From assembly GCA_029259845.1 (NCBI GenBank), contig JAJDEI010000058.1, positions 1 to 35,102 on the forward strand: DNA of 35,102 nt, given 5' to 3'. This DNA is from Planctomycetaceae bacterium. GTDB lineage: Bacteria; Planctomycetota; Planctomycetia; Planctomycetales; Planctomycetaceae. Positions within the stretch are counted from its first letter, which is position 1. The number at the start of each line of letters is the position of its first letter. The position numbers were made by a program, and so were the translations under genes. Shown here piece after piece: positions 1 to 8,602 of the stretch. The notes under the pieces were generated by a model. The model was not told the origin of the DNA. It was given only the letters and a program-made list of their open reading frames with translations, and did no database searches.

Positions 1-87
1 GAAATTGACTCCAAAGTCTGACCTCGTCACTTGGGGTGATGTGACGATTTCCAATCAACGAAGTAACATCCAACGCGTTTCACTTCC

Positions 88-110
88 AAACGACGGTTTG
101 AGCGTCGTTT
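88..110. repeat. hairpin, possible terminator beyond the integrase remnant
   Basis: An 8-base perfect inverted repeat (88-95 with 103-110) encloses a 7-base loop. A short T run follows on the plus strand and an A/T-mixed flank on the minus strand. It lies about 300 bases past the end of the integrase remnant. The rest of 1-406 holds no gene I can support. Confidence 0.35.
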
Positions 111-406
111 TATCACGTTTCGACGTGCGATTGCCGTGGGAGAGCTCCCGCCTGACCCGAACGAAGGAGACGGCGAGAACCCGCGTGCATGAAGCGCTGG
201 CCCACCTCGCGTAACTCCTTGTTGCCCGGCGTGAGGCGGCATTGTCGTCTCACGTCACTTTCTCTGCGTCAGCTGCGGGTCGGCAGCGAGATGCCTGCCG
301 GTGAACATGGTGGCGAGTTCGCCCTCGAAACTGGCCGGGCAACCGCATGCCCTTCGTCATCTACGACCAAGCCGCAGCTCGGCCGTTCCGCTTACAAGGG
401 CATCTC

Positions 407-1634
407 TCACCCACTCCACGACCGCACGCTTCTCCGGTGAGACCGGTTGTAGACGTCAGCGACCTGCGAGCTTGCCGAGTGACCCAGCCAACGCTTCATG
501 GCCCCAATCGAGCAGCCTGCCCGCGACCCAAACTCGGTCGCTCCCAAATGGCGAAGCGTGTAGAACCCGCCTAAGCCCTCACCGTCATCTCCGAGCTTGG
601 CCCGCAGCTTCGTCCACCAGAGCGTAACGGAGTCGCCCTTATCGTGAACAAGCGGCATCCCCTTGCGGGTTAAGAAGACACGCTCTCCTTCCGGTCGGCT
701 GATGTCAGCAAGGTGGTTCTGCAACGTCCCCCAAACCATCTTGGGCGTCTCACCGTACCTCTCAATGCCGGTCTTTCCGCGTCTGAGGTCATAGCCTTGC
801 TCGTCAAATCGCCCGATCCGTACGGCTGCGAGATCGCGTTGTCCAAATCCGCAGCCGATCGCCATCCAGACCATCGCCGTCTTCTGACGATCGCACCGAG
901 CAAGCACGAGTTCTAGTTGCTTGAGGGCTGGCAGTGTCCGCGGCTCTGCCGGCCTGCCGTGCGCAACATCACGCGAGTCCCAATTCCGCGCAAGCAACTG
1001 CCAACCATGTTCCGGGCGCCCTGCCCGATCGATCATCGCTTTGACCACCTGCAACCGTTTGCTCACCTGCGATGCCGAAAAGGCTGCCTCAACCAGTAGC
1101 CGGTTATACGCCTCCACGTCTTCCATGTTGAGGTCGGCGAGCTTCATCCGGCCCACCGCACCATCCCCGTGGCCGGAATTCAAATACCGCAGGAACTCTT
1201 CCGCGTATTGTTTCTTCGCCTCAAAAGTCTTCCGGGTACATCGTCCCCCGACGACGCGTTCCTGCCTCGTCGCTGACCCGCGACTCATCGTGTATGAGAA
1301 GCCCGGAGGTAATCTCCAGCAAGCTACCGGCGACGATTTCGGCCGGTACCCCCTTGGGCTCGGGCACTTTCAACTGTTCGTCCAGCTTACGCCGACCGAC
1401 GCGATGCTTGACAACAACTGTTTCGTTGCGAAGATGAGTTGCGACCCACTCGTGAAAGGCCGCCTCGGCTTCTTCTCGGCTGACCATCCCAAATCGGTGC
1501 CGGCGAGGCATTCCCGTGTCAGCGTCGCGAAACGAGACGTGCCAGCCAATGTTGCGAAGTCTCGTATACGTCAACTTTGGTACTCGTTTCTTGCGTCGTT
1601 TCGTGGCCATCGCCAGCCTCTCGACACATGACAC
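407..1634 (-). pseudogene. tyrosine recombinase/phage integrase, split by a frameshift
   Basis: Two overlapping minus-strand frames together make one site-specific recombinase of about 400 residues. The upstream frame (1634 or, with a better GAGAGG ribosome site, 1610, down to 1221) gives a basic N-terminal DNA-binding region. The downstream frame (open from 1288 to 407) gives a core-binding segment and the catalytic domain. The catalytic residues are all visible: Arg in GFGQRDLAAV, Lys in RRGKTGI, Arg in YTLRHLGAT, His in WLGH and the nucleophile Tyr in DVYNRS. The shift maps to a run of five C (plus strand) at 1245-1249: one base fewer would join the frames as RRGRCTRKTF. It is therefore either a recent pseudogene or a sequencing error. 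It points away from the neighbouring tRNA gene, and no other mobile-element gene is visible. Confidence 0.8.
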
Positions 1635-1723
1635 CTGCCTTTACCAGAACGACCAACATTGTAGTGCGATTGCAGAAACGCATGTCGTGCAATAGTTCAA
1701 AAATCAGGGGAAACCACTTAAAA

Positions 1724-1795
<72 letters not shown>

Positions 1796-1804
1796 CTCCG
1801 CAAG

Positions 1805-1837
1805 CCCGGTTGTCACCAGATGACAGCCGGGTTTTTT
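1805..1837 (+). terminator. rho-independent terminator of tRNA-Gly
   Basis: An 11-base stem (1805-1815 with 1821-1831, one G-T pair) and a short loop are followed by six T (1832-1837). It begins ten bases after the tRNA, so it very likely ends the tRNA transcript. Confidence 0.85.
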
Positions 1838-1964
1838 CGTCGTCAACGGAACTTTCGCCGCAGAAGCGGGCTGTTATCAGGTGCGACGAACATGGCATCA
1901 TGAGCTTGAGAGTGCCGTGACTCGTTGACGGCCTTGAGAACCAGGCTTTGCGGAACCAGCGGCC

Positions 1965-2771
1965 ATGTCCGAGCACCGACGAAACGCCATTGTGACCGGT
2001 GCAGCGAGCGGTTTAGGGCGGGCGTTGGCCGTCCGGTTGGCTTGCGATGGCTGGTGCGTGGCGGTCTGCGACATCGACGAGACGGGCAGCCGGGAAACTC
2101 TGAAGCGGGTACTCGGCGCCGGTGGGGAGGGCCGGGTCGAGCACCTGGATGTCTCGAAGCGGGACCAATGGCTGACTTTGCGCGAGCGGTTGCAGGCCGC
2201 GTGGCCGCAGCTGGATCTGCTCGTCAACAATGCGGGCGTGGCCGGCGCAGGGGAGATCGGCCAGTTTCCGCTTGAGGACTGGCAGTGGGTCATTGACGTC
2301 AATCTGTGGAGCGGCATCTACGGCTGCCATGCGTTCGTCGAATGGCTCAAGCAGAATCCGCAGGGAGCGCACATCATCAATACGGCCTCGATGGCGGCCG
2401 TCGAATCGGCACCGCCCACCGCTGCATACAATGTGGCCAAAGGGGCCCTCGTGTCGCTGTCCGAAACTCTGTACGCCCAACTGCTGCCTCACAATGTGGG
2501 CGTCACCGTGGTCTGTCCGGCCTCGTTCCCGACGGGCCTCAACGAGTCGCTCCGGGCTTCGGATGAGCGTTGGCGAAACCTGCTCCAGCGTCTCACCGAA
2601 CAGTCAACCATGACGGCTGAGGACGTCGCCGAGCGCGCGGTGCGCGCCATGCGGCGAAAACAGCTCTACGTGATGCGACCGGGCTCGGCCCGCTGGCGTT
2701 GGTACTTGAAGCGACTGGCGCCACAGGCGTTTCTGCGGGGCGTGTCCCGGGCGGTGTACCGGAAAGAATAA
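1965..2771 (+). CDS. short-chain dehydrogenase/reductase (SDR)
   Basis: A 268-residue classical SDR, probably a cytoplasmic NAD(P)-dependent oxidoreductase acting on an alcohol or ketone; the substrate cannot be read from sequence. The N-terminal cofactor motif TGAASGLG is at residues 11-18. An acidic residue after beta-2 (CDIDE, residues 35-39) is what NAD-preferring members often show. NNAG is at 88-91, and the catalytic Ser142, Tyr155 and Lys159 are in NTAS and YNVAK. The C-terminal tail is basic and extended (RWRWYLKRLAPQAFL), as in SDRs that associate with lipid or membrane; that association is inference. It stands alone, between the tRNA terminator and a minus-strand gene, so it probably has its own promoter in 1840-1964. 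Confidence 0.92.
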   Translation: MSEHRRNAIVTGAASGLGRALAVRLACDGWCVAVCDIDETGSRETLKRVLGAGGEGRVEHLDVSKRDQWLTLRERLQAAWPQLDLLVNNAGVAGAGEIGQFPLEDWQWVIDVNLWSGIYGCHAFVEWLKQNPQGAHIINTASMAAVESAPPTAAYNVAKGALVSLSETLYAQLLPHNVGVTVVCPASFPTGLNESLRASDERWRNLLQRLTEQSTMTAEDVAERAVRAMRRKQLYVMRPGSARWRWYLKRLAPQAFLRGVSRAVYRKE

Positions 2772-2994
2772 CAGCCGTCTCCCGCCGAGCCGCTGCCCCG
2801 GTGAAGGTTCGAGGGTTTTGGACAAAAAGAGAAACGCGGATCAAGCGGATCCTTTCCTTCGTTGTGACGAACATCGACGCAACGGCGGGCATCCTGCCTC
2901 GCTGTCCCGTCGCTCATGCTCGGGGCTCTGAGTCGCAAAAGCGACGGGGGCTGGGGTGACTGACTGAGAACGTCGCAGAACCGAGGTCGGTTAA

Positions 2995-3549
2995 TTATCC
3001 CGGTTTGTTCCAAGCGCACGCCGAGAACGCTTCATCGAGCGGCGTCTCGGCGATGTGGTTGGTGTAGTTCGACAAAACCTTGGACGTAATCGCCACGAGG
3101 ATTTCCAGCACGTTCCGTTTGGTAAAGCCAGCCGCAAGGAACTGCTCGACCTGCTGCGGAGAAACATTGCCGCGCTCGACAACCACGGACTGCGTGAACT
3201 CTCGCAACACCTGCAACCGCTCATCATCGTAAGGCGTGCCGTTGCGTGTCGCCTCGATAACGTCGGGGGCGATCTGCTCTGACGTGGCAACGGCCGTATG
3301 TGCCGCCATGCAGTACGTGCAGTCGTGCTCGTAGTTGACGGCGAACCAGACGACGTGCCGTTCCTCCGGCGTCAAACTCGACCGGCGGGTCAGATCGATC
3401 AGCCTCACGTAAGCTTCGGCAGCAACCGGTGCCTCAGCCAGCACGCCCAACAAATTCGGGATGAACCCATAACTGTCTTGAACCTGACCCAGGATTTCGT
3501 GGGCATCGTCCGGAGCGGACTCCAATGTGTGCACGGTGAACGTCGACAT
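2995..3549 (-). CDS. AhpD-like / carboxymuconolactone decarboxylase family protein
   Basis: A 184-residue protein of the AhpD-like alkylhydroperoxidase fold. Residues 74-84 carry the family's active-site pattern Glu...Cys-x-x-Cys-x-x-x-His (E74, C77, C80, H84), which serves in a peroxide-reducing thiol relay or related redox chemistry. The fold covers most of the chain (about 20-170). I chose the ATG at 3549 because AAGGAG stands just upstream and the residues before it look non-coding; an open frame does extend to 3840. It follows the DinB-like gene on the same strand after about 300 bases, and a TetR gene lies further upstream. That grouping hints at a stress or thiol response, but co-transcription is not shown. 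The physiological substrate is unknown. Confidence 0.88.
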   Translation of the reverse strand: MSTFTVHTLESAPDDAHEILGQVQDSYGFIPNLLGVLAEAPVAAEAYVRLIDLTRRSSLTPEERHVVWFAVNYEHDCTYCMAAHTAVATSEQIAPDVIEATRNGTPYDDERLQVLREFTQSVVVERGNVSPQQVEQFLAAGFTKRNVLEILVAITSKVLSNYTNHIAETPLDEAFSACAWNKPG

Positions 3550-3734
3550 TGAGTCTCCTTTGAAAAAAAGATCCGTTTCAGAGAATCGCATGGACCGGCA
3601 CGCGCATTGAACCGGCGGCGTGCTCGCCTGTGCCCGTCCAACGCCTTTCGTGGTGCGAATCGACCGCGAACACCAACCGTGAAAATCAGTCGTACGATCC
3701 GTCGCCCGCGGTCGTGTTGTTCCCAACACGCGCG

Positions 3735-3829
3735 AACACCCGGTGTCTCGAATCAGCCAGGACACGAAGAGCATGAATTCAGCGGCTAATGTCCCCAACG
3801 TTTCGCGACACCATGAGACACCGGGTGTT
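3735..3829. repeat. 15-base inverted repeat pair between two minus-strand genes
   Basis: Positions 3735-3749 and 3815-3829 are perfect reverse complements (AACACCCGGTGTCTC), 65 bases apart. Each arm also contains the near-palindrome ACACC-C/G-GGTGT. The pair fills much of the gap between the DinB-like and AhpD-like genes (3550-3852), where I see no other feature. It could be a transcript-end structure, a regulator site pair or the ends of a small element. Confidence 0.6.
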
Positions 3830-3852
3830 TCACCCGACAAACTCGCACGCTC

Positions 3853-4365
3853 TCAGGCAAACAGCGGGTCGCGACCGGCCATGCGGCGGGCGTCGGCGAC
3901 CTGTCCATAATGCATCAGGGGATGCAGCGTCAGCACGAGAAAGCAGCCGCCCACGGTACCCATGAGCTGTTCCCGTCCCGGCGGACAGTTCTTGCTCGGC
4001 AAGTCGAGGTCCTCGTCGGAAAAGCGGTCCAGCGTGTTCAACGTCTCCGCACGAACGTCATCGAACTTTCGCCGCACTTCGTCCCACGGAAGGTAGTAGT
4101 CCGCATCGGTGACCGGCCCGCGGCTGACTTCCAGGTTGTTGCCGAACATCTCCTTCCATTCGATCAGCGGGTTCTCGTTCCCCAAAATGATGTGATTGAC
4201 AATGTTTGCCTCGCCATAGGTGAGATGGCCGAGAATCCAGAGCGGATGATTTCCTCCATTGGCTGTCGGCTGCGCCAGCGGGGCGTCTTTCATGTCGTCC
4301 AAGAGGCCGAGCACAAACATTTTGCTCGTTTCCAGACCCATCCTGATGTAATCCACTGCTTTCAT
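3853..4365 (-). CDS. DinB-family (four-helix, metal-binding) protein
   Basis: A 170-residue protein with the DinB/YfiT-like four-helix-bundle pattern: HPLWILGHL near residues 40-48, and HPLMHYGQ near 148-155. His47, His148 and His152 make the usual three-histidine metal site. Members of this superfamily include thiol-dependent transferases (for example bacillithiol or mycothiol S-transferases) and DNA-damage-induced proteins of unknown activity; which applies here cannot be told. I start it at the ATG at 4365, with GGAGC upstream, although the frame is open to 4458. A TTGA-N8-TCAA palindrome at 4465-4480 lies upstream and matches one before the tetR gene, so this gene is a likely target of that repressor. 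Confidence 0.85.
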   Translation of the reverse strand: MKAVDYIRMGLETSKMFVLGLLDDMKDAPLAQPTANGGNHPLWILGHLTYGEANIVNHIILGNENPLIEWKEMFGNNLEVSRGPVTDADYYLPWDEVRRKFDDVRAETLNTLDRFSDEDLDLPSKNCPPGREQLMGTVGGCFLVLTLHPLMHYGQVADARRMAGRDPLFA

Positions 4366-4461
4366 CACTTGCTCCGATTGGTTGAGGTACGAAAGGAAAC
4401 ACCGATTGATCGCCCGGCTCCCCATGCGAGCACCGGGAACGACTCTGCTTTCAAACAAGAC

Positions 4462-4480
4462 ATCTTGACTGCGCGTTCAA
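4462..4480. promoter_or_regulatory. putative TetR operator upstream of the DinB-like gene
   Basis: The sequence ATCTTGA-N8-TCAA (4462-4480) repeats the arms and spacing of a palindrome in front of the tetR gene at 5226-5247. A second, tighter palindrome TTGACCGTTCAA lies next to it at 4486-4497. The spacing of half-sites suits a TetR dimer. Function is inferred from position and the match only. Confidence 0.45.
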
Positions 4481-4624
4481 ATTGATTGACCGTTCAACAA
4501 AAGGCCGAAAAAAAAGACGCGCGGCCTGTCACTTGTGGATTAAGGGATGCGTGACGGCTCCGGAGCCCGACAACGGAGGGCGGCTTCTGCCCTGACGATC
4601 CCCCAAACGAGGCCCGACATGGCA

Positions 4625-5209
4625 TTACCGAAGCATGGCCAAGGCCGTGCGGACGATTCCCCGGACCGTCTCTTCCCCCACGTTGGCGCGCGCCATCACG
4701 TTGAGACCCTGTGCCGTATTGATGATGAAAGCTGCCAATTCGCCGGGATTGGCAGCGTCGGACAATTCCCCCAGTTCCTGCGCGGCGAGCAACTTCTGCT
4801 CCAAAGCATCCTGAAACCGCTTCATCACGCGGCGCGCCATTTCCGCGACGCCTTTGTTCTGCGACCCAAATTCAATCAGCGTGTTGCCCACAAAACAGCC
4901 TTTGCAATCGGGAGCCGACATGTGCTCGCCCATGCCCTCGATCACCGCTCGGACGTTTTCCAGCGGAGAGCCCGGTCCCTCCAGAATCTCCGTTCCTTTG
5001 CAGAACACGGTGTCGCAGTACAGGTCGAACGCTTTGTCGTACAGCGTTTGCTTGTCGCCAAACGCGGCGTACATGCTGCCGGAGTTGATCCCCATCGCGG
5101 ACAGCAACTCCTCGCACGAAGCGCCTTCAAACCCTTTGCGCCAAAAGACCTCCATCGCAGCCTCGAGGGCTTGACGATCGTCGAATTCCCTCGGTCTGCC
5201 ACGACTCAT
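4625..5209 (-). CDS. TetR-family transcriptional repressor
   Basis: A 194-residue TetR/AcrR-type regulator. The N-terminal DNA-binding domain (residues 1-60) has the family signature: MSRGRPREFD start, then EAAMEVFWRKGFEGASCEELLSAMGI (split here by eye into helices 1-2) and the recognition segment GSMYAAFGDKQTLYDKAF. The remainder is a helical ligand-binding and dimer domain with two close cysteines (APDCKGCFVGN), a feature of a common TetR C-terminal subgroup; they could sense thiol-reactive compounds, but that is inference. The two genes downstream on the same strand (DinB-like and AhpD-like) are plausible targets. A palindrome ending close upstream of its start suggests autorepression. Confidence 0.93.
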   Translation of the reverse strand: MSRGRPREFDDRQALEAAMEVFWRKGFEGASCEELLSAMGINSGSMYAAFGDKQTLYDKAFDLYCDTVFCKGTEILEGPGSPLENVRAVIEGMGEHMSAPDCKGCFVGNTLIEFGSQNKGVAEMARRVMKRFQDALEQKLLAAQELGELSDAANPGELAAFIINTAQGLNVMARANVGEETVRGIVRTALAMLR

Positions 5210-5225
5210 GGGGCGAGTATCGGAA

Positions 5226-5247
5226 ATCTTGATTAGTGATTCAAGAT
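5226..5247. promoter_or_regulatory. putative autoregulatory TetR operator
   Basis: A palindrome with perfect 7-base arms, ATCTTGA at 5226-5232 and TCAAGAT at 5241-5247, is separated by 8 bases. It lies 17 bases upstream of the tetR start, where a bound repressor would block transcription. The same TTGA-N8-TCAA layout occurs at 4465-4480. Confidence 0.5.
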
Positions 5248-5416
5248 CAAATCGCGGTTTTTTGAAAGATCATTCCATAAATCCGGCAGCACTTTGCCCC
5301 CATTGGGTCGCCTCCGCCTCAATTGTACAATCGCCTGCACGGTTCCAAGGCTTGCCGGAAGCCCGCTGGATCCCCAAGCCAAATCTCGTGCCTTGTCGAA
5401 ACTGGGAAGCGGGTGC

Positions 5417-5472
5417 GAGTTCAGCATTGAGGCTGTGAAGACAAGCGAACACTTGAACTCCAACTCGAATCC
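5417..5472 (+). repeat. dispersed 56-base repeat, copy 1
   Basis: This stretch matches 19551-19606 at 43 of 56 positions without gaps, beginning GAGTTCAG and including AGGCTG, AGCGA, CTTG, ACTCC and CTCGAA in the same order. Both copies are on the plus strand and outside convincing genes. It sits in the 5210-5578 gap before the carbonic-anhydrase-like gene. Confidence 0.55.
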
Positions 5473-5578
5473 CTCGCTGCAATCGACCACCAGTGGCGTC
5501 CGGTCGACGGCAAAGCCATCGGCTTGGGAATGCCAGGCCCCTCGTTCTTTCCACCGTTGCCCGTTCGGACTGGGAACC

Positions 5579-6052
5579 ATGCCGCACGAAGATGACCAGC
5601 CGTTCTACGAAAGCCCGGTGCCGTTCGATTCCGAGCGGATTCGCGCAGCCGCCGTCTATTGCAGCGACGGCCGGTTGGGCGAGCAGTTCGACGATCTGTT
5701 GCAGAATGCATTGGGACTCCCGCGTTATGACCGTCTCGCCGTACCCGGCGGCGCGGCATGCCTGGCCAGCCATTTCGTAACCTATCGGGAGGAACAAGGC
5801 GTCGTGGAGCAACTCCGCTTCTTGATCGACGTGCACGGTCTGGAACGCGTGGTCCTCATCGCCCACGAAAACTGCGCCTTCTACAGCCGCCGTCTCCGCG
5901 TCTCGCCGCTGCAACTGGAAACGCAGCAACGTGAGGACATGAACAAAGCCGTCCGACGGGTCCGCTCCCTGTCGAAGGATTTGACGGTCAACGCGTTCTT
6001 CGCCCGAGCAAACTGGCAAGGAATCGTCCAATTCGCATCCGTCGATCTCTAG
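5579..6052 (+). CDS. small beta-carbonic-anhydrase-like protein
   Basis: A 157-residue protein with the zinc-site pattern of beta-carbonic anhydrases: Cys28-Ser-Asp30-Gly-Arg32, and His96-Glu-Asn-Cys99. In the family these give the Cys/His/Cys zinc ligands and the Asp-Arg dyad. A PGG segment (56-58) and the hydrophobic VVLIAH strand also fit. The chain is shorter than typical beta-CAs (about 200-220 residues) and the C-terminal part is diverged, so hydration of CO2 is likely but not certain. I use the ATG at 5579; the open frame reaches back to 5294, but that part overlaps the dispersed repeat and looks non-coding. It is a single gene flanked by long gaps. Confidence 0.72.
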   Translation: MPHEDDQPFYESPVPFDSERIRAAAVYCSDGRLGEQFDDLLQNALGLPRYDRLAVPGGAACLASHFVTYREEQGVVEQLRFLIDVHGLERVVLIAHENCAFYSRRLRVSPLQLETQQREDMNKAVRRVRSLSKDLTVNAFFARANWQGIVQFASVDL

Positions 6053-6566
6053 ACGTCAACCGCCCACTCCGCTGACCGATCACATTCGCAGATCGGCCTG
6101 ATCCGTGGAAATGGCGGAGGGGTGACGCGGGCAAACGGCGAGATCATTGCTCGGTTGGAACTGCCCTTTTCCGAATGGGCCTGACCAGAGATAATCCGGG
6201 CCACGGTGCAGCGTAGTCCGTCCTCCTCCGCGCCATTTATCCGTATGGGCGTGTACGAACCGCCCAATCTTGGTAGACTGCGGGTTGGGCCGAAGCGATG
6301 CCGGTCATCGTAGTTCGTGGTGGGGGCCAATGTTGAGACACGGTCGCGGAATGGTTGTGGGGTGTCAGTGATCGCCCCGGCGAATGTGTTCCCAGCCGTG
6401 GTCCCCGTTGCGGTCGTCGCATCGTATGCACTTGTCGTCCGTGCCTGTCGGGCGGATGACCCGAATTAGTTCATCGACGTGCAGCATCACCCGCCTGCCG
6501 CGATGCGGTCGTCGGGGTTGTCGCCTCGCACTGTTTTTGAGTTATTTTCAGCACAAGGAAGACCCG
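6053..6566. other. intergenic region without a supported gene
   Basis: These 514 bases precede the oxidoreductase gene. Open frames here are short and have no recognisable protein pattern. A promoter for the oxidoreductase must lie here or within it, but I cannot point to a convincing one. The frame of the downstream gene is open from 6384, without coding character before 6567. Confidence 0.5.
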
Positions 6567-8564
6567 ATGTCCGTTGGCGAAATTGATCGCGTGGTCGACA
6601 CCCCGGCCGCCGAGGAAGTCGAAGAGAAACTCGAATACCCCGGACTTCCCGCGACCTGTGACGGGGCTGAGGCGGTCGTCTGGGTTGAGACCCGCATCAG
6701 CCAGGGGACCGGAGCCTATCCGATCACCAGCTCGACCACGATGGGCAGCGGCTTCAACGCGGCCATGATGAACGGCGTTCCCAACCTGTGGGATGAACAG
6801 CTCGTCTTCATGGAGCCGGAGAGCGAGCACTCCTCCGCCACGTTCTGCGAAGGCTTCGCCCTCGCCGGCGGACGAGTCACGAATTTCACCTCCGGGCAGG
6901 GCCTGGTACTGATGAAAGAGGTGCTTTACACGATCGCCGGCAAGCGGCTGCCGGTCGTGTTCAACATCGGCGCCCGGGCGCTCACCAGCCAGGGGCTCAA
7001 CGTGCATGCCGGCCACGATGACGTGATGAGCGTGGCCGACTGCGGCTGGGGCATGCTGTTCGCCCGCAACGCCCAGGAGGCGGGCGACCTTTGTCTAATC
7101 TCGCGGCGGGCTGCCGAAGCTTCCCACACGCCATTCTTCAACGTCCAAGACGGTTTCCTCACCACGCACACAGTCGAGTCGGTGCGGTTGTCCGAACCGG
7201 AGTTCATGAAGGATTTCATCGGAAATCCCGCAGACAAGCTGATGAACCTGATGGACCCGGACAATCCGATCATGTCGGGCGTCGTCCAGAATCAGGACTC
7301 CTACATGAAGGGCAAGGTGGCCCAGCGGTGGTACTACGATCAGGTCGCACCAGCCCTCGAGGACAGCTTCCAGGAGTTCTACCGCAAGACCGGCCGGCAT
7401 TACGACTTCGTCGAGCCGTACCGTTGTGACGATGCGGAGTACATCATCGTCGGCATGGGCTCCTATATGGAAACCGCCCAGACGACTGTCGACTATCTCC
7501 GGGACGAAATGGGAATTCGGGCCGGCTGCCTGAATCTGATTTGCTTCCGTCCGTTCCCCGCCGCGCGGCTGGTCGATGCCCTCAAAGACTGCAAGGCCTT
7601 CACCGTCATCGAGCGGATGGATGACCCGCTCTCGACCACAGGGAACCACCTGACGCGAGAGATCAAAGCCGCGTTCTGCGACGCCTCGACCGGCCAGGGC
7701 GGGCTGGAGCCGATCGACCGCGTCCCCCGCATCTATCACGGGGCGGCCGGATTGGGCAGCCGCGACGTGCGGCCCGGCGACATCATCGCCGCGTTCCGCA
7801 ACATGATCGAGGACCGGCAGGATTTCTTTGTGACCGGCATCACCCATGCCCTCGCCCTGGAGGTCACCGAAGACCCGGACCTGCGTCCGCCCGGAGGCTT
7901 CTCCATGCGGGGCCATTCCGTGGGCGGGTTCGGATCGGTCACGACCAACAAGGTCATCGCCACCATCGGCGGCCAGGTGTTCGGAAAGGACGTGCAGGCG
8001 TACCCCAAGTACGGCTCGGAGAAAAAGGGGTTGCCCACCACGTACTACCTGACAATCGCCGACTCGCACATCTACACACACAGCGAACTGGAGTACGTGG
8101 ATCTGGTCGTCCTCAACGACACCAACGCCCTGTTCAGCGGCGACCCGCTGGGAGGCATGGTCGAAGGCGGGGCGATCTTCATGCAGAGCCATTTCACCAG
8201 CCCGGCGGAAGTTTGGGAGCGGATCCCCGCACACCATCAGAAAACCATTCGCGACCGGCACCTCAAGGTGTGGTTCGTCGATATGGTCGCCATCGCCCGC
8301 GAAGTCGCCTCCGAAGCCGACCTGCAAATGCGAATGCAGGGCATTGTCCTGCTGGGCGGCTTCCTGCGGCTGACTCCCTATGCCCGCGAGCGGTCGATGT
8401 CCGACGAACAGGTCTACGCCGGCGTTGAGAACGCCCTCAGGAAGTATTTCGGCAAGCGAGGCGAGCAGACCGTGCAGGACAATCTCACCTGCGTCAAACG
8501 CGGTTACAGCGAAATGCAGGAGATTCCCCAGGAACTGATCCAAGACGGCAACGGACAAGCATGA
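6567..8564 (+). CDS. pyruvate:ferredoxin oxidoreductase, N-terminal half (domains I-III)
   Basis: A 665-residue protein equal to the first half of NifJ-type pyruvate:ferredoxin/flavodoxin oxidoreductases, which decarboxylate pyruvate to acetyl-CoA and reduce ferredoxin. Domain I (about 35-250) shows GAYPITSSTTMGSGFN, EPESEHSSATFCEGFALAGGR and NIGARALTSQGLNVHAGHDD. Domain II (about 270-430) is the transketolase C-terminal-like part, with SYMETAQTTVDYLR and CFRPFPAARL. Domain III (gamma, about 450-650) begins near MRGHSVGGFGSVTTNK. It lacks cofactor-cluster cysteines, as expected, since those are in the partner gene at 10465. Start: ATG 6567 with AAGGAAG just upstream. Together the two chains total 1213 residues, close to a single-chain NifJ. 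Another 2-oxoacid as substrate cannot be excluded. A foreign-looking gene separates it from its partner. Confidence 0.9.
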   Translation: MSVGEIDRVVDTPAAEEVEEKLEYPGLPATCDGAEAVVWVETRISQGTGAYPITSSTTMGSGFNAAMMNGVPNLWDEQLVFMEPESEHSSATFCEGFALAGGRVTNFTSGQGLVLMKEVLYTIAGKRLPVVFNIGARALTSQGLNVHAGHDDVMSVADCGWGMLFARNAQEAGDLCLISRRAAEASHTPFFNVQDGFLTTHTVESVRLSEPEFMKDFIGNPADKLMNLMDPDNPIMSGVVQNQDSYMKGKVAQRWYYDQVAPALEDSFQEFYRKTGRHYDFVEPYRCDDAEYIIVGMGSYMETAQTTVDYLRDEMGIRAGCLNLICFRPFPAARLVDALKDCKAFTVIERMDDPLSTTGNHLTREIKAAFCDASTGQGGLEPIDRVPRIYHGAAGLGSRDVRPGDIIAAFRNMIEDRQDFFVTGITHALALEVTEDPDLRPPGGFSMRGHSVGGFGSVTTNKVIATIGGQVFGKDVQAYPKYGSEKKGLPTTYYLTIADSHIYTHSELEYVDLVVLNDTNALFSGDPLGGMVEGGAIFMQSHFTSPAEVWERIPAHHQKTIRDRHLKVWFVDMVAIAREVASEADLQMRMQGIVLLGGFLRLTPYARERSMSDEQVYAGVENALRKYFGKRGEQTVQDNLTCVKRGYSEMQEIPQELIQDGNGQA

Positions 8565-8602
8565 CATGAGAACCCGCGTGCAGATTGACCGACGGACGAA
8601 CA

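Noticed and set aside
4547-5236. 229-codon plus-strand frame across the tetR gene
   Set aside because: It is the antisense shadow of a clear TetR protein and has no ribosome site or family motif.
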